Shown in pieces: positions 18,202 to 27,849 of a stretch of 64,000 nt of DNA. Both the position numbers and the translations under genes were made by a program. The stretch spans positions 186,001 through 250,000 of the forward strand of contig NZ_RAQI01000004.1 of the NCBI RefSeq assembly GCF_003610465.1, given 5' to 3'. Numbering within the stretch: the stretch's first letter is position 1; each line of letters opens with the position of its first letter. The notes beneath the pieces are model-generated. The model was not told the DNA's origin and searched no databases. It saw only the letters and a list, made by a program, of their open reading frames with translations. This DNA is from Xenorhabdus ehlersii (lineage in GTDB: Bacteria > Pseudomonadota > Gammaproteobacteria > Enterobacterales > Enterobacteriaceae).

Positions 18202-18247
18202 TTATTACATTTGCAATATTCTGGGATTATCGCTTTTAACAACGATT

Positions 18248-19528
18248 TTACAGCGTCTTTGCTGCTTCCAGCGCTTGTGCCAGGTCGGCAATAATATCAT
18301 CGCTATGTTCGATACCGATGGATAAGCGAATTAAATCACGTGAAACGCCTGCTTTTACCATTTCTTCATCATTTAGCTGACGATGGGTTGTTGAGGCGGG
18401 ATGACAAGCCAGAGATTTAGCATCACCAATATTAACCAAACGAACAATCAATTGCAGAGCATCGATAAAGCGTATACCTGCTTCTTCTCCGCCTTTGATG
18501 CCGAAAGACAGAATAGACGCTGGTTTGCCCCCCATATAACGGATAGCCAAATCATGTTCAGGATGTGTAGGCAATCCCGCATAGTTCACCCAGGATACCT
18601 GAGGATGTTTTTCCAGATATTGTGCGATCTTCAGGGCGTTTTCAGTATGGCGCTCCATCCGTAACGCCAATGTTTCCAGTCCCTGTAACATCAAAAAGGC
18701 ATTGAATGGAGACAAGGCCGCGCCTGTGCTACGCAGTGGCCCAACACGACAGCGAGCGATAAAGGCAGCGGCACCAAAATGTTCGGTATAGGTTATGCCG
18801 TGATACGAAGGATCTGGTGTGCCTAAAATGGCAAAACGATCCTGATGCGCCATCCAGGGGAATTTGCCTGAATCGACAATCATCCCTCCAATTGAGGTGC
18901 CATGTCCGCCAATATATTTGGTCAGAGAATGGATGATAATATCGGCGCCATGTTCAAATGGGCGGCATAAATAGGGCGTTGCGACGGTATTATCGACAAT
19001 AAGAGGAATGCCGTGCCGATGGGCAATATCTGCCAGCGCCTGGATATCAATGATATTCCCACTTGGGTTAGTGATGGATTCGCAATAGACGGCTTTGGTT
19101 CTTTTATCGATCAGGGTGTCAACGACAGCGAGATTATCATGATCAACAAAACGGGTTTCAATCCCCATATTTGGGAAACTGTGTGCCATCAGGTTATAAG
19201 TTCCGCCATATAATTTTGCGACAGAGACAATATTATCCCCGACCGTGGCGATGGTTTGTATGGCGTAGGTGATTGCCGCCATGCCCGAAGCGACCGCAAG
19301 TGCACCGATACCACCTTCCAAAGCGGCGACACGTTTTTCCAATACATCATTGGTTGGATTCATGATGCGGGAGTAAATATTACCTTCCACTTTTAAATCA
19401 AACAGATCAGCACCATGTTGGGAATCATCAAAAGCGTAGGAAGTTGTCTGGTAAATTGGGACAGCAACGGCTTTGGTTGTTGGATCGGGTGAATAACCTG
19501 CATGGATGGATAAAGTTTCTAATTTCAT
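18248..19528 (-). CDS. metY: O-acetylhomoserine aminocarboxypropyltransferase (O-acetylhomoserine sulfhydrylase)
   Basis: This cytosolic PLP enzyme makes homocysteine (or methionine) from O-acetylhomoserine and sulfide (or methanethiol). The 426-residue protein has the Cys/Met-metabolism PLP family motifs: YSRIMNPT (53-60), the PLP-contacting LAVASGMAA, VDNTVATP (178-185) and the PLP lysine in HSLTKYIGG (Lys204). Its length and the ACHPASTTHR block fit MetY rather than MetB/MetC, which are about 390 residues. I use the ATG at 19528 because AAAGGA lies eight bases before it; an ATG two codons upstream is too close to that site. Confidence 0.92.
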   Translation of the reverse strand: MKLETLSIHAGYSPDPTTKAVAVPIYQTTSYAFDDSQHGADLFDLKVEGNIYSRIMNPTNDVLEKRVAALEGGIGALAVASGMAAITYAIQTIATVGDNIVSVAKLYGGTYNLMAHSFPNMGIETRFVDHDNLAVVDTLIDKRTKAVYCESITNPSGNIIDIQALADIAHRHGIPLIVDNTVATPYLCRPFEHGADIIIHSLTKYIGGHGTSIGGMIVDSGKFPWMAHQDRFAILGTPDPSYHGITYTEHFGAAAFIARCRVGPLRSTGAALSPFNAFLMLQGLETLALRMERHTENALKIAQYLEKHPQVSWVNYAGLPTHPEHDLAIRYMGGKPASILSFGIKGGEEAGIRFIDALQLIVRLVNIGDAKSLACHPASTTHRQLNDEEMVKAGVSRDLIRLSIGIEHSDDIIADLAQALEAAKTL

Positions 19529-19744
19529 TGCCATTTCCTTTAGTTAAGTGAAGTGGTACTGACGTTTGAGACTGACAATTAAAAATAGTAACGCGTTTGT
19601 TTTGACTTTGTTGATATCAAAAAATGATTCTGAATCAATAATTCAATATTACTCCCATTTGTTGCATTTTATCCGATTGCCTTACAAGAACTATTTATAC
19701 TTTAAATGGTTAAAACATTTAATAAATATAAAAGGTAATTATTG

Positions 19745-19916
19745 ATGATTGGCTCAGCATACCGCATTGATGAGAGTGTGAATGTATATGCTTTGTTGGG
19801 TTTTGCTTATTCAAAACCTCAGCCTTTATGCGGGTTATGAAGGAGTATCCGCAAAATATAGCGGAAAAGATCATGCCATTGATGGGTTTAATATTGGTGT
19901 CGGTTAGCGTTTTTAA
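19745..19916 (+). pseudogene. Ail/OmpX/PagC-family outer-membrane protein relic
   Basis: A first frame reads IGSAYRIDESVNVYALLGF, like the next-to-last strands of Ail/Lom proteins. Another frame then gives AGYEGVSAKYSGKDHAIDGF followed by NIGVG, a TAG where tyrosine is expected, RF and the natural stop. The usual end of this family is GFNVGVGYRF. The fragment therefore has an internal frameshift or deletion, a nonsense TAT-to-TAG change and no N-terminal half. Confidence 0.75.
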
Positions 19917-19961
19917 TATATTTGCTGCCACAATAGGGGATAATTGCGGTGGTGGATATAA

Positions 19962-19985
19962 AAGGCTACCGGAGAGTAGCCTTAA
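19962..19985 (-). terminator. Terminator hairpin downstream of the DUF2829 gene
   Basis: AAGGCTAC/GTAGCCTT (19962-19969, 19976-19983) with a 6-nt loop; on the minus strand it is followed by TTATAT. Located about 17 bases past the gene's stop codon. Confidence 0.6.
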
Positions 19986-19999
19986 AGTTAGGGTGGAGA

Positions 20000-20772
20000 T
20001 TATTTATCGTACCAGCCAAAGCGGAAATGCTTGGTTTTACCTATGTTATCCTTCAGTATGGAGCATACGTTTATAGCTTCACTAGCAGAGTATTCTTTAC
20101 CATGACTATTATTATCATAAACTACAGTGATTGTAGTTCCGTTTACTTTAAGAGGTAATAATATATCGGAAACATTAAGTTTATAGGTTCTATTATCGAC
20201 TGTTACATAAAACTCTTTGCTAAGTAATTCTACTGTTTTTTGGCAGTGATCTTCATCACAGGATACGATAAGCATCAAATTAAATGAGCCTAGACCAGGC
20301 GTCATGAGGCCGCAAACAAATCCTACGATTTCCTTAATAGTTGTCTTATTCTGGAAGTTAGATAGAGTACCGATATTATCATAACGATCATGCGGTAGTC
20401 CTATTTTAAGATCAAAAGACATCCAATATGGTGCTGGTAATAGCAGTATTTTCCAATCACAAGCTATTAAATCTTCTTGGGTGGGTCCCAGGGAAGCCAA
20501 TAACTATCTTTATCACTCTTTTCAATATAAGCAGACCCATCACCTTCACTATTCGCTACCGACTGATGAGCAAGGCGTATATGTTCTTTAGGAACATGCC
20601 AACCAGTACGACATAACAGTTGTTTTTTTACATATACATGGCTTAGCGCCCATGCGAAAGAACCGATTGGTACAGTGACTTCACCACCAAAACCTTCAAA
20701 CTTATTTTGGGCAAGATTGAATGGATATTTAAGGCTGGCATTCATATTTTCTGGTTTACTGAGTTCAGACAT
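20000..20772 (-). pseudogene. DUF2829 (Tad2-like) domain protein with C-terminal extension, frameshifted
   Basis: Two overlapping frames belong to one gene of about 257 codons. The N-terminal part (MSELSKPENMNASL...) contains SFAWALSHVYVKKQL and CRTGWHVPKEHIRL, the core of DUF2829, the fold of the Thoeris anti-defence protein Tad2. The signature end, PW.PTQEDLIACDW, is split by a one-base deletion in a run of C around 20487: one frame ends PWDPPKKI and stops, the other continues GPTQEDLIACDW. The downstream ~150 residues, with CGLMTPGLGSFNLMLIVSCDEDHC, are unfamiliar to me. GAGGG before the ATG indicates a once-functional gene. If the deletion is a sequencing error the gene is intact. Confidence 0.72.
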
Positions 20773-21247
20773 AAATCCCTCACTTAATTATTCATTAAAA
20801 TTCAAGGTAATTTCATTCTACTGCTAATCCGCCAGCACATATTACTTAGGTAAATTTTTTATTTCAATAATGTGAGATATAAAAGTAATTAATATGGGAG
20901 TAAAATAAGTGTTTTTTTATAAAATCTGCCTATCTGCTGTGGCGGAGATGAGTTGGGGGGTAAATTTGAAGTTTACTGCTAAAATATTGTTTCTTTCCAA
21001 AATCTTTCTGATTATTGATTATCAATCCAATTTAAATAGTATCAAAATCAAAAAACATGCTTGAAATTATTTTTGTTAGTGTCATTAGTTGATGCAAATA
21101 AAAATAGTGAGTTAATTCACTATTTTTATTTAGTTATCTTCTTTAAATTGAAAATATAGATCTATATGGTGCGTCCTTTAAATAAGCTGGGTATATTAGC
21201 ATTTTGATTTTTGCCAATATGAGCGGACGCAAAATATAAATCAACTA
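20773..21247. other. Intergenic region between the DUF2829 gene and argF
   Basis: These 475 bp have no gene. They hold a hairpin at 21101-21126 and an imperfect long inverted repeat around 21172-21228 (GCGTCC ... GGACGC as outer arms, GGTATATTAGC/GCCAATAT inside) that may be a small repeat element. Confidence 0.5.
21100..21127. terminator. Bidirectional terminator-like hairpin downstream of argF
   Basis: AAAATAGTGA/TCACTATTTT (21101-21110, 21117-21126) encloses GTTAAT, giving A/T tracts on both sides. It is about 120 bp beyond the argF stop. Confidence 0.6.
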
Positions 21248-22261
21248 TTACAACACGAGGTTTTCCACCAATGTTGCTACCATGACAGCCTTAATGGTAT
21301 GCATTCGGTTTTCAGCCTGATCAAACACAATGCTGTGTTTTGATTCAAATACTTCATTTGTGACTTCCAGGCCACCATATAAATTGAATTCCTCTGCCAG
21401 TTGCTTACCAAGTGTTGTTTCTTCATCATGGAAAGCCGGCAGGCAATGCAGGAATTTAACTTCTGGATTCCCTGTGAGTTTCACAACCTCCATATTGACC
21501 TGGTAGGATTTCAGTAATGCAATACGTTCTTGCCAGACCGATTTCGGTTCTCCCATTGATACCCAAACATCGGTATACAGAAAATCGACCCCTTTTACAC
21601 CTTGCGTAATATCTTCTGTCAGAGTGATCTGACCGCCAGTTTTCTCTGCCTGTTTTTGGCATTCCGCAACCAAATTTTTGTCTGGCCAGCATGTTGTTGG
21701 AGCAACCAAACGGAGATCTATACCCGTCAGTGCAGCCGCTTCCAGTAGGGTATTGCCCATGTTATTGCGGGCATCGCCCAAATAGGCGAATTTGATCTCA
21801 GATAGTGGTTTTTGGCTGTGTTCCTGCATCGTCATTAAATCAGCCAAAAGTTGGGTTGGATGGAATTCATCAGTCAGGCCATTCCAAACCGGAACTCCTG
21901 AGTATTGCGCAAGCGTTTCGACAATTTTCTGACTATATCCACGGTATTGAATACCATCATACAAACGCCCAAGTACCTGCGCAGTATCTTTGATGGATTC
22001 TTTGTGCCCGATCTGACTGCCGCTTGAGCCTAAATAAGTAACATTGGCACCTTGATCATGAGCTGCGACTTCAAATGCGCAGCGTGTACGAGTGGAGTCT
22101 TTTTCGAAAATCAGGGCAATATTTTTCCCTGTGAGTAAGAGAGATTCAGAACCTGATTTTTTATTCGCTTTTAATGCATGAGACAAAGTTAAAAGGGTAT
22201 CAATTTCTGTGGGAGTAATGTCAAGTAATCTTAGGAAAGAACGCTTGAAAAATGGGTTCAT
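21248..22261 (-). CDS. argF: Ornithine carbamoyltransferase
   Basis: The enzyme makes citrulline from ornithine and carbamoyl phosphate in arginine synthesis. The 337-residue protein shows the carbamoyl-phosphate motif STRTR (56-60), HPTQ (134-137), the ornithine loop SMGE (235-238) and HCLP (272-275). Neighbours rraB and yjgM match those of E. coli argI, so this is the argI-position gene. Two ARG boxes lie in the promoter region, indicating repression by ArgR with arginine. Confidence 0.97.
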   Translation of the reverse strand: MNPFFKRSFLRLLDITPTEIDTLLTLSHALKANKKSGSESLLLTGKNIALIFEKDSTRTRCAFEVAAHDQGANVTYLGSSGSQIGHKESIKDTAQVLGRLYDGIQYRGYSQKIVETLAQYSGVPVWNGLTDEFHPTQLLADLMTMQEHSQKPLSEIKFAYLGDARNNMGNTLLEAAALTGIDLRLVAPTTCWPDKNLVAECQKQAEKTGGQITLTEDITQGVKGVDFLYTDVWVSMGEPKSVWQERIALLKSYQVNMEVVKLTGNPEVKFLHCLPAFHDEETTLGKQLAEEFNLYGGLEVTNEVFESKHSIVFDQAENRMHTIKAVMVATLVENLVL

Positions 22262-22285
22262 TATGCATTGTCTCCATTAGGCAAT

Positions 22286-22325
22286 ATTGAATTTATATTC
22301 ACTATATATCGATAAAAAATTCAAT
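22286..22325. promoter_or_regulatory. ArgR operator (two ARG boxes) upstream of argF
   Basis: Box 1 at 22286-22303 centres on the palindrome TGAATTTATATTCA, an excellent ARG box. Box 2 at 22308-22325 keeps its right half (ATTCA) and a degenerate left half. The boxes are four bases apart; the usual spacing is about three. They lie 25-65 bp before the argF start. Confidence 0.8.
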
Positions 22326-22493
22326 TACAAGCCCTGTGTGCAGAGTTTATAGGAGTGAAGGTATCAAGACAGGTTATAGATCAGCCGCTTATGTTATGCA
22401 TTTCTTTTTGAACAAAATTGGATAGATATATCCTTTGTACATAAAAGATGGGAGAATGCAAAACAAGACAGCCAACTGACAGAGGGGATTGGC

Positions 22494-22916
22494 ATGGCAG
22501 ACCCACATGCTTTAGAAGAACAGTGTGAAGAAACTCGCTTGATCATCGAAGAATTATTGGAAGATGGCAGTGATCCTGATGCACTCTATATTATTGAGCA
22601 CCATTTTTCGGCAGAAGACTTCGACCAACTGGAAAAGGCAGCCCTTGAAGCTTTTAAATTAGGCTATGAAGTAACGGATGCAGAAGAACTGGAAACAGAA
22701 GATGGTGTTGTTTTGATGTGTTGTGATGTGATCAGCGAAAGTCGTCTGGAAGCTGAATTGATCGACGTACAGGTTGAACAGCTCATGGATCTGGCTGGAA
22801 AGATCGGTGTAAATTACGACGGTTGGGGAACGTACTTTGAAGACCCTAATGCGCCTGATGATGAAGATGACGGTGATCTCTTTCCCCCTGAGGACGATGA
22901 ACCCAGACTCCATTAA
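22494..22916 (+). CDS. rraB: RNase E inhibitor RraB
   Basis: RraB binds the C-terminal scaffold of RNase E and alters degradosome composition and mRNA decay. The 140-residue acidic protein shows the family sequence, for example [12 protein letters not shown] and a very acidic tail ([15 protein letters not shown]). GAGGGG precedes the ATG. It is divergent from argF, as in E. coli. Confidence 0.95.
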   Translation: MADPHALEEQCEETRLIIEELLEDGSDPDALYIIEHHFSAEDFDQLEKAALEAFKLGYEVTDAEELETEDGVVLMCCDVISESRLEAELIDVQVEQLMDLAGKIGVNYDGWGTYFEDPNAPDDEDDGDLFPPEDDEPRLH

Positions 22917-22946
22917 GATCTTTTGAAGATTGCGTCAAACCAAATT

Positions 22947-22967
22947 GCCCCACTTAAACCGTGGGGC
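22947..22967. terminator. Hairpin between convergent rraB and yjgM
   Basis: GCCCCAC/GTGGGGC with a 7-nt loop. Neither flank has a strong T tract, so termination is likely but not certain. Confidence 0.5.
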
Positions 22968-22998
22968 TGACTATCTTTAATTGAAAGCTATCATAGCA

Positions 22999-23502
22999 TC
23001 ATAATGCTTTGAGCATCCTGACTTCACAGTCGCTGTGGCCTGTATTGCCAAGAGGCTCATCAAGATAGCTGAAGCCCAGCTTTTCATACAAGGCAATGGC
23101 GGCTTTCAGATTCTCTGTCGTTTCCAGATAGCAGCGTTTAAAGCCTTGTTCTGTGCCAAATTCGAGAGAGTGCTTCACGATTTGCCGGGCAATACCTTTT
23201 CCCCGCAGTACCGATGAAAGGTACATTTTCTGTAATTCGCAAGTACCGCCATCACCACCAGCCAGAGGAGCAACACCGCCACCGCCAACGACTTCGCCAT
23301 CCATTTCAACAACCCAATAAGCGCTGTGTGGCTGGTTGTAAACTTCGTACAGGGTATCCAGAATTGGATCAGCGACGGCAAAGCCTTTGTCTGCGGTTAA
23401 GCCATGCTCAGCAGAGACCTCACGGATCACAGCGGCAATGCCTGCATTGTCTTGTTGGGTGATGGGACGAATAACGTAATTGTGTGTTGTTTTTGTTGTC
23501 AT
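22999..23502 (-). CDS. yjgM: GNAT-family N-acetyltransferase YjgM
   Basis: This 167-residue acetyl-CoA-dependent acyltransferase shows the GNAT motif A as [13 protein letters not shown] (acetyl-CoA pyrophosphate loop) and motif B as [18 protein letters not shown] and CEVRMLKAL at the ends match E. coli YjgM closely, and the argF-rraB-yjgM context agrees. The physiological substrate is not known. Confidence 0.92.
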   Translation of the reverse strand: MTTKTTHNYVIRPITQQDNAGIAAVIREVSAEHGLTADKGFAVADPILDTLYEVYNQPHSAYWVVEMDGEVVGGGGVAPLAGGDGGTCELQKMYLSSVLRGKGIARQIVKHSLEFGTEQGFKRCYLETTENLKAAIALYEKLGFSYLDEPLGNTGHSDCEVRMLKAL

Positions 23503-23549
23503 TATTTTCTCTGCATATTTTTAAAAAGAGGGTAAAGGTGAGTGAGGAG

Positions 23550-24500
23550 TTATTGCAGGGAAAGCAGTTCTTCACGGCTCAGACCGGTACTTTCCATAAT
23601 CAGTTCGATACTAGCACCATTTTTTAACAAACTACGTGCTATTTTTAGTCGTGCCTCACGTTGACCTTTTTCTTCACCTCGCTGAATACCCTGTTGCATG
23701 CCTTGCTGAATACCCTGTTGAAGACCTTCTTTCCGACCTTTTTCCTGTAATCGTTCAGCAATACTCATAATCGCCTCCTGATGACTATCTGCCTGTTCAA
23801 TCAGTAGTTGGAGCACCTGTACAAAATACGGTGAATCCATCGTGTTAAACAGGTAATTAAGGATAGTAACCACATCGTTATCACTATTATAATTGTGCTT
23901 AAGGACCTGCGCCAACAACGTGGTCACTGCCTTAAACTCCTCCCGCAAATTTTTATGCTTCATCGCCAGTTCCATCACAGCGATTTTGCGATGATTCACC
24001 AGTTCGTTATCATCAATCACAGTCACATCGACTAACGGAAACGGATTAAAGTATATCTCTTCCGCCAATTCGGGCAATGAAAAGCATTGCGTCCAAGTCT
24101 GCTGGAAAGGATAAGGGCTGCGATTTCCGTGGTAAAACAAAACGGGTACAACCAGCGGCAGTGCCTTGTTTCCCTGTTGCAGATGCTGATTCATCGCCAT
24201 AAACGAATAGTGCATCATTCGCCACGCCATCATTTTATCTGGGGTAGACTGATGTTCAACCAGGACATAGATATAGCCATCCCCCCGTTGTGTTTTCACC
24301 GAATAGAGGACATCCGACATTTTCGAACGCAACTGTCGGTCGATGAATGACGAGTTGGTTAACGCTAATGTGCTAAGATCACACAATTGCTTGATTTTTT
24401 CCGGCAGATGAATGTCAAAAAAATCTTTAGCGTTTTCAATCTGAGTCATGAATTCTTTGAAAGCCGCATCATGGGGTGTGGATGTGGTCTTTTTATTCAT
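23550..24500 (-). CDS. Rpn family recombination-promoting nuclease (YhgA-like, Transposase_31)
   Basis: This 316-residue protein of the RpnA-E family has a PD-(D/E)XK-type nuclease domain in the first ~200 residues (HDAAFKEFM, YIYVLVEHQSTPDKMMAWR, VVPVLFYHG). Family members promote recombination and can act as toxins or phage-defence nucleases. The C-terminus has low-complexity Gln/Gly-rich repeats (GLQQGIQQGMQQGIQRG) and a helix-turn-helix-like end (IMESTGLSREELLSL). Such repeats in Rpn genes often vary between strains. It starts the accessory block between yjgM and valS and looks intact. Confidence 0.9.
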   Translation of the reverse strand: MNKKTTSTPHDAAFKEFMTQIENAKDFFDIHLPEKIKQLCDLSTLALTNSSFIDRQLRSKMSDVLYSVKTQRGDGYIYVLVEHQSTPDKMMAWRMMHYSFMAMNQHLQQGNKALPLVVPVLFYHGNRSPYPFQQTWTQCFSLPELAEEIYFNPFPLVDVTVIDDNELVNHRKIAVMELAMKHKNLREEFKAVTTLLAQVLKHNYNSDNDVVTILNYLFNTMDSPYFVQVLQLLIEQADSHQEAIMSIAERLQEKGRKEGLQQGIQQGMQQGIQRGEEKGQREARLKIARSLLKNGASIELIMESTGLSREELLSLQ

Positions 24501-24778
24501 TATATTCGCCCGTTAACTTTTGAGTTCGATTGATTATAAACGCTTTACTTTGATGGAACATATAATATACCCCTATATCTTATACTATATAAATAAACCT
24601 CGTTTACGTTTAACCTGATCTTAATAAAAGTTCAATCAAAATAATCAACTCATTAATTAATTGTATTATTAAAAATAGTCATTAAGTGATAACTATTTTT
24701 AATAACGTAAAAGGAAAATACACAACTAGGATCATAAATAGGAGTAGATCCTAATTATTTAATATGAGGTGTGTGAAT

Positions 24779-25060
24779 ATGTTATCATATCCAGGCAGAA
24801 TCATATTTTTATTCTTTTTTCTTTACACATTATTGGTACCTTATACGATAACGAATGCCTTTGCAGAGGGGGGCTCATAACTGAAAGATATAAGAGAAAA
24901 GCAAAGAATAAAGATAAAATTGGTGTGCGAGTTAATAAATCAAGTAAAAGACTTCTGAATTCGGATACTCATAAAAAACTTGGGATTCGGTGGACACTAT
25001 TTTTATCAGGACTGGATGCATGGCCTGAATACCTTTTATGACTACGACTTGACGGAGTAA
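24779..25060 (+). pseudogene. Relic of a second inverse autotransporter gene
   Basis: An ATG at 24779 with upstream ATGAGG opens a 33-codon signal peptide (hydrophobic IIFLFFFLYTLLVPYTI, then NAFA as cleavage site) ending in TAA at 24880. After a frame change, 24981-25060 reads LGFGGHYFYQDWMHGLNT and FYDYDLTE, the GLGGRYF...GLNTFFDHD segment of the intimin/invasin barrel also seen in the intact gene at 13822. The rest of the barrel and passenger is missing. Confidence 0.78.
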
Positions 25061-25070
25061 ATTATTGCAC

Positions 25071-25386
25071 TTATTCTTTTATCCACCCCTCGATTCTTAA
25101 TCCATCCACTCTATTAAATTCTCTGGTATTATTAGTCACAATAATCAACCCCTTGTTTCTGGCGTGTCCTGCAATATGAAGATCATTATCACCTATTTTT
25201 TTCCTTGTTTTTCAAGTGTTGTTAGAATATCTCCATAATGAAAGGCAGTCAGTCTGGAAACGAAATCTGAAATAGTAGCGAGATTTTTTATAGTATTTGC
25301 ACTTTTTTTCTGCTCTAAAAATCAATTCTGCTAACGTAATTGTAGAGGTAGCTATCTGACTGGCATGTTGATTAAACTTAGGTGTC
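25071..25386 (-). pseudogene. VapC (PIN-domain) toxin relic
   Basis: Reading leftward, the sequence gives KFNQHASQIATSTITLAELI, a frame change within a run of A, then RLTAFHYGDILTTLEKQGK, GDNDLHIAGHARNKGLIIVT and NNTREFNRVDGLRIEGW before the stop: the C-terminal two-thirds of VapC with its distal acidic residues. One extra A near 25312 causes the shift, and the N-terminal DTN segment has been replaced. No VapB partner is visible beside it. Confidence 0.82.
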
Positions 25387-25962
25387 ATGATGAAACAACA
25401 TGTAGGTAAAACTCTTCGTTTTTGCCTCAACTGGAAATAAACCACCCAAATTTACACCTTGAATCCAAGAGTCGTGCTCCATGAAGTGGCCTCCAATAGA
25501 GTTGGGCAACCAGCGTTGGGGGTCTTTATGTCCAATTATAGCAGAACACCTAAAATCGCTATCGCACAGTAACCTCATTCTGTCTATGATAGGCTTTTAT
25601 CCTCAATGAAATGTGGTTGCGGTGAGGGTATTAGTGGGTACAGTCAGTAATCTCCTAATAACTGCTTCAGTTTTTTCTGAAAAATAAATAAAAGACAGTA
25701 TGATTAGATAGTTATATTGGTGTTTAACTATTCATTACTAAAAAATATAGTCTTTGTTTATGTTTTATTGAATATATGTGCAATACATTTTTCCTGTCTT
25801 GTGATTATGTGGATTTATATCTAGGAAGTATGATGATTAATTATTTTCTTATGTTATGGTTTTTATTTTTGATATTAAAACTTACATAAGGAAAAATTAC
25901 ATATCTGATATTTATAACCGTCATTGGAAAAATAACTTTTGCAATTTAATCGTGGTAATAAT
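25387..25962. other. AT-rich region without a recognisable gene
   Basis: A minus-strand open frame (25378-25578) overlaps the vapC relic and contains IIGHKDPQRWLPNSIGG, which I do not recognise; it may be gene debris. From 25600 the sequence is very AT-rich and would hold the promoter of the prpF-like gene at 25963. Confidence 0.4.
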
Positions 25963-26746
25963 ATGAAAAAATTATCTTTTCCAATTCGCATTCCTCTCTA
26001 TTATGTGCGAGGCGGAACTTCAACAGGTATCGTTTTACTACAAAAATATTTGCCAGAAAAAAAAAGAACTCAAGGAAGAGATTCTCAGGCATATAATGGG
26101 AGTGCCCCTGGAAGGAAGAAATGAAAATAATAAACAACTACAGGGGTTAGGTAGAGGAATAACCACTAGCAATAAAGCCTTTATCATTGATATCGATTAT
26201 CAATCTAAACAGGTGATAAGTACTTTTGCACAACTTGAAAAAGAAAGTAGCACCGTATCGTGGGAGGTTAATTGCGGAAATATGACCTCATCAATACCTT
26301 TGGTGATAAGAGATCTTTCGGAAGAAAAATGGTTAATGCCTGATGGAAAATTAAGTATTTTTAATACAAACACCAATAAAAATATTGTGTGTACGATGAC
26401 GAATGTAGCACCTAAATACCAACTGGCACATATGCCTGGCGTTATTGGTGATTTCCCAGAAGTTAATGTGTCATTTGAAGATCCCGCATGTTCAAAAACA
26501 AAAGCTCTTTTTCCGACAGGGAACTTGATTGACAAAGTTAATGGTATTCCAGTCACTGGTATCGATGTTGCTGTACCAATGATTATTATCAACGCAGAAA
26601 GTTTAGGGATTACAGGTTACGAAAATCCCAATGAAATTAAGAATAATAAAGTTTTACAAGAGAAAATCATGGAAATCAGGATAGAGATGGGGATTAAAAT
26701 GGAAATTCGTAAGAAAAATGGAGCAGTGATGAATGAAAAGGATTTA
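25963..26746 (+). pseudogene. PrpF-family isomerase-like gene, 5' part (frameshift, then split by IS630)
   Basis: The start MKKLSFPIRIPLYYVRGG and TSTGIVLLQKYLPE are the N-terminus of PrpF/4-oxalomesaconate tautomerase-like proteins (diaminopimelate-epimerase fold). Frame is lost in a run of nine A (26057-26065). One frame over the protein continues with LQGLGRGITTSNKA, WEVNCGNMTSSIPL, ALFPTGNLIDKVNGIP and PMIIINAESLGI, all family motifs. At 26745-26746 the gene is cut by the IS630 element. Removing the element joins MNEKDL to SESITQPKVA in frame. Confidence 0.85.
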
Positions 26747-27849
26747 TACCAATCTAACTTGAAGATGCAGGTTTTAAAATCTGAAAATTATCAGTCAGTC
26801 GAGTCGTGAGCTCTTTCGCTTTTTCTGGCAAAGTGACATGAAAAAAGTGACGAAGAGTTTCACGGAAGGTCTTCGCATCCGGAAAATAGATATTGTTACG
26901 CACTTGCTCATTCATATACTTCCACAATCGCTCTATCGGATTGAGGTTTGGGCTGTAAGGCGGGAGGTAATGCAATTCAATATTCAGGACATACGCAATA
27001 TCTTTCACCAACTCGGCTCGATGGTAACCCGCTCCATCCAAAATGATGTGGATTTTTTGCGAAAGCGGGTAAGTTTCTCGGAGCGCACCGAAGAAATAGG
27101 CGATATTTTCGGCATTGATGCGCGGATATTCACGGATCACGGTGTCTTCAATCCGTTGTAAATTCAGGGCGCCCAGAATATTGAGACGGGTACGACTGCC
27201 GGTGGTTTCGATCCCTTTTACCTGATTTTTTCCTGCTTTCATCCAGCCATAGCTGAGCTTTGTGGACTGTGAAGGATGCACCGCATCAATAAATAGGATC
27301 GGTTCATTCTGCCCCGCTTCCTCTTTCAGCGCCTTGTAGTCATCAATAAATTGTTGCTGTTTGTGCGCATCGAATTTATGAGGAACACCCTTGGGTTTTT
27401 TATAGCTGAAACCTTGGCGGTGAAGCCATTTTGTCATTCCGCCCACGCTGAAAGAAACCTGCCAACGGGCTTGGACATAGGCCACAATTTGGGTTGTGGT
27501 ATGCATCAAATTGGCGGTCAAATAATCAATCAGGTCGGCGGTTTGTTCGGCAGAGAGATGGCTTTCAGAGCCGCCATTTTCTGGGGTGAGCTTTTCCTGC
27601 GCGATAAAATCTTTCAGGTGACGGCTGACCGTACTTTCATGAATACGCAAGGCCTGTGCAATCATCTGAGCAGTCCAACCTTCTGAGGCCAAAAGCACCG
27701 CCTTAATGCGATCACAGACTCGACTGTCGCGAGTAGTATCATGCATCAATTCAAGGGCGTGTTTTTGTTCTGGTGTCAGATGAATTTTCATGGTTGCATG
27801 CATGATCTGATTTGGATAAGAAATCAAGCATCTTCAATGGCGATTGGTA
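26747..27849 (-). mobile_element. IS630-family insertion sequence, intact ends, in the prpF-like gene
   Basis: The ends are imperfect inverted repeats beginning TACCAATC (26747) and ending GATTGGTA (27849); the inner parts match as TTGAAGATGC / GCATCTTCAA. A TA dinucleotide flanks both sides (26745-26746 and 27850-27851), the TA target duplication expected of the IS630/Tc1 group. Length is about 1.1 kb with one transposase. Confidence 0.9.
26754..27791 (-). CDS. IS630-family transposase
   Basis: The protein is about 345 residues from MKIHLTPEQKH. An N-terminal helix-turn-helix region (QMIAQALRIHESTVSRHLK) precedes a DDE domain with the acidic residues in LFIDAVHPSQ, IILDGAGYHR and SPNLNPIERLWKYMNE. 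The reading frame is whole, so the element may be active. Longer starts up to 27827 are possible but would run into the terminal repeat. Confidence 0.92.
   Translation of the reverse strand: MKIHLTPEQKHALELMHDTTRDSRVCDRIKAVLLASEGWTAQMIAQALRIHESTVSRHLKDFIAQEKLTPENGGSESHLSAEQTADLIDYLTANLMHTTTQIVAYVQARWQVSFSVGGMTKWLHRQGFSYKKPKGVPHKFDAHKQQQFIDDYKALKEEAGQNEPILFIDAVHPSQSTKLSYGWMKAGKNQVKGIETTGSRTRLNILGALNLQRIEDTVIREYPRINAENIAYFFGALRETYPLSQKIHIILDGAGYHRAELVKDIAYVLNIELHYLPPYSPNLNPIERLWKYMNEQVRNNIYFPDAKTFRETLRHFFHVTLPEKAKELTTRLTDNFQILKPASSS

Noticed and set aside
19540..19600. Possible MetJ boxes upstream of metY (GACGTTTGAGACTGAC)
   Set aside because: Only weak resemblance to tandem AGACGTCT units; not enough to call an operator.
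21172..21228. Long imperfect inverted repeat (GCGTCC ... GGACGC) near the argF 3' end as a small RNA or mobile repeat
   Set aside because: Pairing is interrupted and I cannot see a second copy in the window; mentioned only as part of the intergenic region.
25378..25578. 67-codon minus-strand frame with IIGHKDPQRWLPNSIGG
   Set aside because: Overlaps the vapC relic, no start context and no family I recognise; probably debris.
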